Shown here: piece by piece, positions 14,001 through 24,200 of the stretch
Layout: every line of letters begins with the position of its first letter
Numbering within the stretch: position 1 is the first letter of the stretch
Assembly (NCBI RefSeq): GCF_003073045.1
Contig: NC_037601.1
Location: forward strand, 7,985,807 to 8,049,806
Reading direction: 5' to 3'
Length of the DNA: 64,000 bases
DNA from: Pomacea canaliculata
Lineage: Eukaryota > Mollusca > Gastropoda > Architaenioglossa > Ampullariidae
Made by a program: the position numbers and the translations under genes
The notes under the pieces: generated by a model
Database searches by the model: none
What the model was told of the DNA's origin: nothing
What the model saw: only the letters and a program-made list of their open reading frames with translations

Positions 14001-17000
14001 GTATTTCCTGCTAACAGACTTCATATGCCCATTGTAGTAGCGAGATTACAGTGGGACTCAAATCACTAAAGTGAAGTATATTTTAATAGTGCAGAGAGAA
14101 TAAAATAAAATAACGATGCACAACATCAGCCTTACGAAATAATTTTTTTTATAAACGTTAACAAAAGATAAAAGGAATACACGATGGTAACGAATCGAGA
14201 GCAATAAAAAAAAAAAAAAAAAAAAAAAAAAACTGTGTCGGTGACCTACCATAGTCAATACCCGATTTTTTTTTTTTAATGCAAATGGTGTTTATCGTCT
14301 GCAAAGAGATGAGCAAAAAATATTTTTGATTGTGTAACTCATATAACAAGACGGGTATACCAACACTCAGATTTCTAAAGAAAGACATTAAATATGCAAA
14401 GCGCTTAGATTAACTGTGTCGAGACGAGGAGAAACTTTCCAGCACTGTTCAGTAGGAATTAGTGCTCTTCATTTCTCATCGGAATCGTTTGAGGACCAAT
14501 TTACCGATGAGGCACATGCTGCATATGAACTTTGTGGAGAACTAAACGAGAAAGCTCTACTCACGGTGTTACAGAAAAAAAGATGTTATCAAGATCGGAG
14601 CAACAACAAAGTTGTCTTCATTTCAAGATCGAAGCAACAAACAAACAAACAAACAAACAAACAAACAAACAACAACAAATGAAAGTAAAAGTGTCAAAAC
14701 CAAACTGGTAAATTATTCAGATGATGTCAAAGCCTATATCATCGTGGTTTCTCACAGGTAAAAATAACACCTCGTCCAAAATAATACTTTAGCATAGTTG
14801 TGCTGGTGAGGGATTAAAAAAAAGGATAAAAATACCAATAACAAAAGAATTGTTAAGTTTATCTAAAATACTATTAAAACTATAATACTACTATAATTAT
14901 ATCACAGCATTTTTTCAGCCTTCTTATGAAAATCTCGGTTAGTTCATGGGCTTTCTGTATTTGCATTTCAACGCGTAGCATTGTATAGTGTCTGATACTA
15001 GCTTAAAAAAGTTTTATTTAATCCCCACATGGTATTTAGACTGCATGCCATTACAGCCTGCTTAGCCATATACTACAGCTTAGTTTCATTGGTACATGCT
15101 TCAGGACACTGGAGGTCACGAATAGTCAGGTCAATGATTAGACGAGTTAGACAAAGTACATAGCCAGAAATATCTTCTTCCATAATAGGCTGACTGACGG
15201 TAGAAACCAACGCAGAACAAAAAGAAAATGAATGTGTGCTGGCTATTGCCTTGGGAACAAGTACTTAACTTTTGATTGTGCTAAATTCATCTGTATATCC
15301 ACATTCATTCATGATAAATTTATCTACAAGTACTTACATAACAAAAACTAAACATACTATACATCTATAGATGCACACAATATAAATGCATACTATAAAC
15401 AAATTATACTAAGTCAGGTACATTGTGGGCACTAGTTATACATACATAGACTTATAGTTTGGTTTGTCTTAGTATCGCGCAACTTTGACAACTGGACCTA
15501 GAAACGTGTCATTCGTGTCTTTCCGTTATTTGGGAATTTTACATAAAAACGTGGGACCCGAAAGGAAATGGATAACCCACATTCATAACTGCCTGTGTCT
15601 TTCTTCCCCCAGTACATTGTATATATTTGATAGTCCAGTGGAACTTTACTGCGTGGGTTAGATATTTGGTTCTCGAATACACTGCGAAGATAAGACCGCA
15701 AGTGCCTTTCCAGACTAGTTTGGAAGACACAAGGACGCAGGTAGTCCCGTGATTAGATCATTGACGTTTGAATAGAGGGCCACAAACGTTCCCCGGGGGG
15801 AGGAGATAGGCATTCCCTTAGAAAATGCTTTCCCCGAGAAAAGTGGGGTCTCGAACACCACACTCCTTAACGACCAATAAGGGTTAAGGGACGACCTTAA
15901 CCTTTACCTTTTCTCAGTCACCTGTTCACAGAAATGCAAAATACTTTATAAGTATCAATCAACAGAAAGGTTTTAACAATTTATCTTGAGTGAATTCAAA
16001 TTCGAGCTCCTACATTCAAATGTGCAATGAGAATCGGTGATACATTCAAAACTACATTACAATCAAGACTAAAATAATTTTCTGTCTGGCCTTCTTGGCT
16101 TTACCATTCATATTTTCCAGCAAGTTCAAAACAATGCTCCACGTTTCACGTTACATAAGAATAAAAAGTAATCACACCAGCCCTCTCTTGAATTCCACTG
16201 GCTCAGAGGTCTGCATTCCTTTTCTTTCTCTGGTCCACTTACCTGGAGTGAAATGCAATACATATTCGTCGGAAACCTACCCGCTCTTTCTTTAAACAGT
16301 GTCTTAAAAACTAGTCTTTATCTTCAACCCTAGTCTCTTTTTCCTCTCTCTCTTTCTTTCTGTCTGTCTGTTTATCTTATTGGGTTTGATTCAAAAAAAG
16401 CTTGCTTTGAATCATAGCCTATATGTGGTATTTATAGATTTGAAAAGGCATTTGATTCAATTAATAGAAACTTATGATGGCATACTTTGTTAACAAATGG
16501 AGCTACAGGTAGTTTATACAGATCCATCAAAGCCATGTATAATAATTTAAAAGTAAGAACTAGGTGTGGAGCACAGTTAACTGATTATATAAATTGTACT
16601 AAGGGGGTAAAGCAAGGTGATTGGTGTAGTCTGGTATCATTTTCTCTTTTTATCAATGACTTGGCAATTAAGATACTTAATTAAGATATTAAATGAAGAG
16701 CATGGAGCCGCATTATTTATAGCTTACTTATAATTGTTCATTGTATTATTTGTAGATGAAGTCTTGATATCTGAATAGGTGGTTTTTTCTCAAACTCAGC
16801 TAAATAATTTAAGTATAGATTCATTTACCTTGGACTTTATAGTAAATTTACTTACAATTATTAGTGTAGTCTTTCTTAATGGTGGGTTTTTAGAAGTAAG
16901 AAAATGCTTGCCTACAGTAGTGTTGTAATGCCTGTTGTTAATGTTTAGAAACACCTAGTATTGTTGTTTTCTACTAAGCTTAGTTTTACAGCTGCACATT

Positions 17001-17964
17001 AGGACTTGGCAAACAAAGGAAAGAAAGATTTATTTTTAATCATGATAACACTTATATTTTATAATAATACGAATTTAGATTTAATTTTTTAACTTTTTTA
17101 TCTTCAAGTTCACCCTGTTACAATATGGCGCAGAACTATGGGGATTAGATAACGCATATCAATATTGTGAAGAAGTTCACATTTTTGCCTTAAAACTTTT
17201 CTTGGGGTTAGATGAGCGCACTCCAAATGACCTGGATTATGGTGAATTACATAGATACTCAATAGTCATAATATAGTGATTAGATGTGTTCGTTACTGGT
17301 TGAATGAATGATGATAGGTTTCCTCATAAAGTTTACAGAATACTTCTTTTATTTATATGTAAAGGGTAAAAAATACTGGGTATCAAACATTAAACTGAAG
17401 CTATTTTCTCTTGGGTTTGGCTTTCTGTGGATGAATCAGGGGGTACAAAATGTACGGTTATTGATAAGCAAATTAAAAGAACGACAGGTTTTGTGTAGAT
17501 GGCAGGAATGGGAAGATCGTATTAATAGTAATGAGCGGTTTTCTTTTTTTTCGAAATACGGGATCTCGGGCACTATTAAAAGTATTTGAAAATGAATGTA
17601 GAGTACTATTTGCTGATTGTTTTCTTGGTTGAATTTAGAATAGTAATGTCCAATATTGCGATCCAGAAGACAAACTGCACATTTTCACATCTTCTGGTCC
17701 TACATTTTCCGCTACGTGTATGGACTTGGGATCTGTGCGTGTACAGGACGAGGACTATACACTCCTGCTGAGAAATGTATTTATTCTGCTTCTTGCTCCG
17801 TGGATTTTTTTCGTCTCCTTCATAATAATTCATACTTCATCAGTTCCAGAATTGATGACCCTGTGTCCTTAGCAGTTATTGTAGCTTGTTTTTGTGTAAA
17901 GCGTATTGAGCTCGGCTTGATAGTGGAGAAAGGCAATACATATTAATCCCATTGTGACGACGAT

Positions 17965-17999
<35 letters not shown>

Positions 18000-18194
18000 T
18001 GATGATGATGACAACGCGAGATAAACAAAAACTGAACCAAGAAGACAGGCATCAACGGCAGAAAAAAAATCGAGAGAAATAATATACTAAAATATTTGAA
18101 ATAATTCTACCAAATAATTTGGCTGGTACCTACCAGTGCAGGTGTTGAGAACCATGATGGCGCCCAGCAGCCGTAGAGTCACCTTGTACAGCAT
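8018..18194 (-). CDS. Secreted protein with four ShK domains and two VWC domains
   Basis: Nine minus-strand exons join in one frame: 18194-18134 (start), 13355-13221, 12877-12749, 11892-11752, 11278-11117, 9445-9328, 9050-8959, 8720-8606 and 8144-8018 (stop TAA), giving 359 aa. Residues 1-20 are a signal peptide (MLYKVTLRLLGAIMVLNTCT). Four ShK domains follow at about 21-65, 66-108, 109-155 and 156-209. Each has six cysteines ending in CxxxCxxC, and each is one phase 1-1 exon. Two VWC domains (about 210-279 and 280-359) are each split over two exons in phases 1-2 and 2-1, and each carries the CC pair. The protein should be secreted and disulphide-rich; its role is unknown. Its last exon has the same length (127 nt) as the last exon of the neighbouring plus-strand gene, and both encode a C-C-S-x-PNCPAN motif, so the two genes are paralogues. 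A 15-nt microexon may also be included (10034-10048). The first intron is about 4.8 kb and holds a LINE. Confidence 0.87.
10034..10048 (-). other. Candidate 15-nt microexon between ShK4 and VWC1
   Basis: On the minus strand a 15-nt segment is bounded by an acceptor (GTTTGGTTACAG) and a strong donor (GTAAGTACTTGG). It is phase 1-1 and would insert about five residues (around QTFY) between the fourth ShK and first VWC domains without breaking the frame. The plus-strand paralogue has a 15-nt phase 1-1 microexon at a comparable ShK/VWC border. Without transcripts I cannot tell whether it is used. Confidence 0.5.
10078..10179. repeat. Tandem repeat, 44-bp unit, about 2.3 copies
   Basis: A unit beginning ATCTAATGTTCACAAAG repeats at 10078, 10122 and (partial) 10166 with few differences. 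It lies in the intron between the ShK4 and VWC1 exons, just 3' of the candidate microexon in plus coordinates. Confidence 0.85.
11470..11630 (-). repeat. Second tRNA-derived SINE family, in an intron of the ShK/VWC gene
   Basis: Read on the minus strand, there is a tRNA-like A box (TAGCGCAGTGGGTAAAAGC) and a B-box-like GGATTCAGAAT. These are followed by CTCTGCATGTGACATCTG, which also occurs, slightly changed, in the SINEs at 1921-2083 and 52840-53011. The tRNA head differs from those copies, so this is a separate family with a related body. Confidence 0.65.
12290..12470 (+). mobile_element. LINE reverse-transcriptase C-terminal fragment
   Basis: The plus strand encodes LLDYASIFWDSAS-like and VQRRAIKAVLLKPK-like segments, typical of the region after the reverse transcriptase domain in Jockey/CR1-type non-LTR elements. 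It is short and decayed and lies antisense in the intron between the second and third ShK exons. The following 100 bp of GC-rich sequence may be part of its 3' end. Confidence 0.65.
14639..14672 (+). repeat. (CAAA)n simple repeat; poly-A tract nearby
   Basis: A CAAA tetranucleotide run occupies 14639-14672, and a run of about 28 A lies at 14204-14231. Both are in the large first intron of the minus-strand ShK/VWC gene. The rest of 13356-16370 shows no convincing exon. Confidence 0.85.
16370..17950 (+). mobile_element. Decayed LINE (CR1/Jockey-like), RT to C-terminus
   Basis: Successive plus-strand frames encode non-LTR polymerase segments: an FIDL-type motif near 16430, GATGSLYRSIKAMYN and KGVKQGD near 16500-16620, LFINDLA near 16655, LQYGAELWG near 17120, LKERQVLCRWQEWEDRI near 17470 and a CDPED-like end. 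Stops and frame changes interrupt it, so it is a dead, 5'-truncated copy. It lies antisense in the first intron of the ShK/VWC gene and is followed directly by a GAC/GAT microsatellite that probably grew from its 3' tail. Confidence 0.85.
17954..18012 (+). repeat. (GAC/GAT)n microsatellite at LINE 3' end
   Basis: About 59 bp consists of GACGAC, GATGAC and GATGAT triplets. It directly follows the LINE remnant and lies about 120 bp inside the first intron of the minus-strand gene. Confidence 0.9.
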
Positions 18195-18363
18195 CTTTCC
18201 CTGGCAGCATCAAATCCACAGAGCCCTTGACAAGGATCTTAAGACGCGAGTGACACGTTTCTAGGTCCTGTTAAGCCCTCAACCCTATTAGAAATCCTCT
18301 GGCAAAAGGGGGACAAGTTCACATGAGGTCGAATGGCTGTTCACAGATCCAGGTTGGAACCCG

Positions 18364-18427
18364 AGATAAGCTAGTTATTAAAAGATTATCTCCCTTTATC
18401 TGTCAAACTTTTATGAAAAGCTTATCT
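18364..18427. promoter_or_regulatory. Cluster of four AGATAA (GATA-factor) sites
   Basis: AGATAA occurs on the plus strand at 18364-18369 and on the minus strand (TTATCT) at 18386-18391, 18396-18401 and 18422-18427. AGATAA fits the WGATAR consensus of GATA transcription factors. Binding is inferred. Confidence 0.55.
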
Positions 18428-18561
18428 TGTAATAGCTGAAGAAGACTGAAAAAAGTTTTAGAGTTTGAGGAAAAGAATTTTCTCGTGTTTTTAAAGCCTT
18501 GTTAACTGTGTCGGTATAAAAAGTTTTAAGCTACCAGAGAATGATGGGAAATGTGCCAAGG

Positions 18562-18621
18562 CACTGTGACTGTACTTAAAACACTGTGATTATATATAGG
18601 GCATTGTGACTGTACATAATA
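18562..18621 (+). repeat. Three tandem 20-bp units in the divergent promoter
   Basis: CACTGTGACT, CACTGTGATT and CATTGTGACT start at 18562, 18582 and 18602, exactly 20 bp apart. A TATA-like stretch falls inside the second unit. This could be a small satellite or phased binding sites. Confidence 0.6.
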
Positions 18622-18949
18622 ACTAAAAAGTGTTTGGGGAAGGGTATACAATCTATAACATTGTTGCAAGTCCTTGGGGATGATTCTCTTGGCTGCAAGC
18701 ATATGGCTGACTTCCACAATAGTTTATCAAGCAAGAAATGATCAGGTCTGTCTGGTCGATTCACACTCAGAAAAAAGTGGTTTTTAATTAAATTTTTTTA
18801 CAAGGTAGCAACTGATTGGCTAGCGTGTCCTACCTCTGCTTCGCAATGGACTGTACTCTGCATCTAAGCCAGAGAAGACATATGGGACAGGCCCGGGCTT
18901 TAAAATGCGCGGTGGACAGGAAGACGCGTCTGTGCCGCTGTCAGACGCA

Positions 18950-21207
18950 ATGGCTGGGGACGACGGCAGGAAGCTGTGGGCTGCGCTCGGGCTCTTGGTC
19001 GTCGTGGTCGTGCGCGACAGCTCAGGTAGGACACGGCTCTTGTAGTCGTTGGAAGTACAAACCAGTACACGTGTACACCGTACATGCGTTTTTAATTTTT
19101 TTTTTCAATAATAATTATTAACATCCTGACAAAGGTATGGGAGAAGGTGGTGGTTGTGTGCTTCGATATTTTAGAGACACGCCACAGGCTGGCTGGCTAG
19201 TGATGTATATTTTCTTTTCCTTCTGTCTCTTTATTTATCTATATATATATGAGTGTTCATTTTGTTGTTAAATTACCGCTGTACAGTTTATATATATATA
19301 CACACACACCTTTTACAGAAGGACACCGTTAAAAAAGAAAAAAAAAACCTACAAAAGTGCACAGAGCAACAAGTGACGGAGAAAAATAGAAGCAGAGACA
19401 GAGACATATGCATTAGTGGAGAGACAGAGAAATGAGTTTGTTCTATAGACCACACGTATTTTCTGGAAAAGACTTTTGTTCCTCATGCCTCCGACACTGG
19501 CCATTGGAGGATGGTGTCTCGGCCACGCTCTCTCTTTCTAATTGACCTCCTGAACTGCTTTCGACGCCATTTACCCAAGTACATGCAAGAAAATTAGATG
19601 AGACCTCTAGATACACTTACCAACTCCAGGACCCTTGTAAATATCTGTTTTTCTTAACCACCACTTTTGTAAATATTCACTTTCCATTCTACTTTGATAT
19701 CTTACCTTATGTTTACTGCTAATTATTCTTATAGTGATTAGTTTATTTTTTCTCCGGAAAGGGCGAAGATAAAATGGAAAAAAAAATCTTCTTGCTTATT
19801 TTACCTCTCGTTAATAAAGAATTGTCATTGTCATTGTAAATTGTTATTGTCATTGTAATTGTCATTGTCAATTGTCAGTTGTCAGTTGTCGTTGCCGTAA
19901 CGCAGGGCCTTTGTTAAGACAATGACGTCATGGACGTTTTGTACGTGGATTAATACTAAGATACGGTTACATGCTACGTCCATTACTTTGTTTTCGAAAG
20001 CTCTAGAAATGGGCTCTTGAGTAATTTTAAGAATGACACTTTACATTTTCAGAAAATATCTTTTGCAAGCACACATATGCGCAATAACTCCAATGTGTGT
20101 GTGTAGATATACACAGTGGATGTATTTATGAAGAAGGTATAAAGCTACCTTTTATATTCCTCTCAGGCGTAATGTCCACGTATTCAAAAATATTCTTTAC
20201 TTCATCGGCACGTGTCCAAGCACAAAACCAAGTGGTGCTGCTAGTATTGTAACCAGAACAAACACTTTTATAACTGAAGGTGGAAACTAGACTGATGGAT
20301 CAATCGAAAGCTCGATAAGACATCTGATCAATTAATAGACGGAAAGAAAAACAGGTGGACAGACAAACTGATGACAAACTGGACTAATTTCTTGTCTACT
20401 TACTGTATGCGACTATTAGTATATCTGTGTGTGTGTGTGTGTGTGCGCGCGCACGTGCAGCTGCCTGTGTGTATGAGGGCCACACCTACCAACAAGGAGA
20501 GAAGTGGACAAAAGAATGTCAGCTCCAGTGTGTGTGCGACGATGCTTCGACCGGCCATTACACGTGCACAGAAATGTAAGTAAAATAGTTAACACAACCT
20601 ATCAACACTACTAAATGAATATTATTATTATTAATAAGCATTTATAAAGGCACTACCCGCAGTCATTCAGTCATGTGCACCATTCAGAAAACACTATCTT
20701 CCAGTCATGACAATCATTACATATTCATTCAAACAAACCGATATCAAACTGGGCCACAGTCTCATACAGTACATTTGAAACAGGCACGTTTCTAAGTCCG
20801 ATTAGATAGAGGATGAGGTTCCACCATTATAGGGCAATGTTCCAGAATTATGAAAAAGGTGGAAGCAGGGTAGTCTTATCTCCAAGCTCAAGAATATCTC
20901 GAAATATAGATTGCAACAGCAGTAAGAATGAGTTCTAGATATTGTATTACACCATGAAAAGAGTGACCAAACCTGATTTAAATCAGAAGCGTAAAGAAAT
21001 TTCAGAATTACTATCGGACCAAAAATTTTTCTTATTTATTTATTTCCTGTTTAGATGCCCCACCTACAATAACATACCGTCAGGCTGTCAGCTCCACCCG
21101 CAACCCGGCGAATGTTGTCCCAAGCTTTCGTGCAACTTCCCGACTGTGACTTCACAGCCAGTCATAGGCAAGAACCTCATTACATTGTTGATGATAATAA
21201 CAATAAC

Positions 21208-21250
<43 letters not shown>

Positions 21251-24200
21251 TAAAACACACATACGTACAACAGCACACACGGGTACGCGCGCACACAAAA
21301 GCAGACACCCATGCACACAAGGAGTTCAAAGTACGACAACAAAAGGTCACCAGGTACTTAAAATATTCCGAAGACTGAAGCATGCTAGGTCGCTAGGTCG
21401 TGACGCAAGGTCTCCATTAGTCGAGTATAGCGCCTGTGACGTCACTACCTAGCTTGACCTCTGTGAGACTCGCCTCTGTCCTGACTCTGCGGCGAACTGT
21501 GGATGAAGAGCCGAGTGCAGGAACCGTGTCAGTGCCTCCTAACAGCTTGTGTATATGTCATGTACCCGTATCTCGATGTCTTTGCTGCTCCGACTGTTGT
21601 TCTAGTCTGTGCCTAGCGAAGACAGTTCTTGCATTGTGGACTTCTCTTTTATTAGCAATTCTTTTACTGTTACTTAAAAAAAGTTGATGAAATAAAGTGT
21701 TCTGGAGGTCTCAAATGAGTTTATACTTACTGACCACCTTTTATTTGTTCTTGTCATTTTCTGTCACGCAGGTACAGGTGGAATGCGTAAGTGTGGTTTA
21801 TTTTCTGTCATTATTTTTTAAATTCGTTTATGTCTTTTCATACAAAATTTCCTTGTACAGTAAGTTGCTGGTTTAAAAAAAAAATAGCATTTCCTTTTCT
21901 TTGTTCACTTATGTTCATTTCTTCCTTGTTATTTATCATCATAACCATCATCATCATCGACGGTTGAATTTTGTTGGCGAGTTTGAAGCCACACTCTGTT
22001 AACAAAGCAAATGTTGCGTCAACAATAAATAATATAAAGCAAAAGACAAGCGAAAGGTTCCAGACGAAGACAAAGAAAGACATTACAGCTCCACGCAGAG
22101 GTACCAAAGACAGATGATGGCGAAGACTTGAGAGTTCGCCGCAATTATAAGGCGAAAGTAAGAGACGAGTGTTTCAGGCGAGGGCAAGACTTTGGGTGGA
22201 TGTTGGCTTGATGACGTGTGTCTGTTGTAGAGGTCTGCAAGGACACCACGCCTGAATGTGTGAACCTCGGCATCGCCATCTGCACTTCCTCCGCTTACGG
22301 ACAGTGGGCTCGCGACAACTGCATGGCCTTCTGTAATTTCTGTGAGTTCTTCTGTCTGCACCAATCCCTCCGTTCGTGTAGTCACCCATCTCTTCATTTA
22401 TCTGTTCAATCACCTATTCACAAACGCTTACCTTTCTTTTTTTTTCCTGCGTGTGGCACGAACAAACGCCCACACTCACACACAGGGCCGTTCATCACAC
22501 ACGATCGTGTACATTAAGTACTTTAGGCACACTGAGAACTGTGATGATCTTTCCAAGCTTCCTGGTGTCCTTATCGCAACGGAGAGGAGAAGGCCATATC
22601 GGTATTTTTAACTTAAGAGATAGAATGTCTACTGAGCAGCATATGAATGGCTAAAAGATCTACTTTATGAATTAAAACAGGTGGCACTGGCACGGTAATA
22701 GGAACAGGAACAGGAACTGGTACTGGAACTGGAACCGGAACCGGAACTGGAACAATTACTGGCACCGGAACAGGTTTGAATTCATGATGCATGTTTCTGA
22801 GCGTCTTTGTTCTTCAGTTCTAGTTCAATCAACAGTACGACCTAAAAAATTATCAAAGTACACTAATTTATTTATTTATTCCTTTCTTTCACGTTTCCCC
22901 CTCCTTCCCTCTGTATTTCTGTCTGTTTAACGGTAGTATACGCAATAGCATTACTGGTGCTGCTATCATCACCACAGTCAGTAAATAGTAAGAACATAAA
23001 CAACAGCTAGTGCAGTAGTGGCTTTCATAACAGGAAGACATCAGCGACAAAAAAAAGCAGAAATGACAACGGCAGGATATATCCTGAAATATTAACTAAT
23101 GTAACATGGAGATCTTTAACTCTAGAAATCCTCCAAAAACAGAATACAGCCTTGTTGTACAAAAGAGACGAGAAACGAGTTTGGTACAAATTGGATAAAT
23201 GATATAGAACTGAAAAAAAAAAACAACCCAGGCATTGAATTCAAAAGTCGGGTACTTTTGCACTTTGCGCTGCATTTGGACTATTATAGGATCTCTCTAA
23301 TAATGGATACGTTGCAGGAACTGGAGGGACAGGAACTGGAACCGGAATAATTATTGGATTCGGAAATGGGACAACAGTCACTGGAACAAGTAATTACTGC
23401 AAGCTGCATCCAAAAATCCAAAAGCACAAGCAACTCTTTACCGCCTCCCACAGTTTTATTTCTGTTGCCTTCATTTGCTTGTTTGTTGATTTTTCACTTG
23501 CTTCTTCCATGATTTTTTTGTTTTTATTTACCTGTTTTTCTATGTGTGTGTGTGGGAGAGAGAGAGAAACTAAATGTTGATGTATCCGAAGAAGCTGGAG
23601 GCAGATGTCCAAGTAAAAAAGAATGAGCAATGAAACTAGATAACGCATTTTAAAAATTCTCTGACACACATTCTCCTTTACTCACTCACTCCCTCACTCA
23701 CTCACATTTACACTTACCGGCTTTACTTGCAGGCACGTGCACGGACGCCATCAACAACTGCGCATCATACGGGCAGAACGTGTGCACCGACAGTCAGTAC
23801 GCCGCCTGGGTCAGAAGCAACTGCTTGAAGACCTGCAATCTGTGCGGTAGGTGTCAGAGTTCATGGCTTGCCACCTGACCAGACTAACGAAAACGTGTGT
23901 GGGGGGCTTGTGTACTGTCACTAAGTCTGCATAGTCACTACACTTGTCCAACTTATGACTGTCACAATACCAGTGCATACTGTGACACTCTGCATACTGT
24001 GACACTGCGATTGACTTTCACGTACACTGTGACTGTCACATACTGTAGTATAGAGTTCAAAAGATAATTGTGGGGGTCACTTACTATATGAGGATATCGC
24101 TGGAACAGGCACTGGAACTGTGACTGGAACAGGAACCGGAACTGGACAGGAACCGGTACCGGAACTGGCACCGGAACAGGGACAATTACTGGAACAGGAA

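Larger units (their letters stand above)
18195..18904. promoter_or_regulatory. Shared head-to-head promoter of the two ShK/VWC genes
   Basis: About 0.7 kb separates the start codons of the divergent genes. It contains four AGATAA motifs at 18364-18427, a TATA-like box (TATAAAAA) at 18515-18522 and TATATATA at 18591-18598 for the plus gene. A weaker CATAAAAG (minus strand, near 18410) could serve the minus gene. Three copies of a 20-bp repeat lie at 18562, 18582 and 18602. No long open frame on either strand looks coding. Use as a bidirectional promoter is inferred from layout. Confidence 0.6.
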
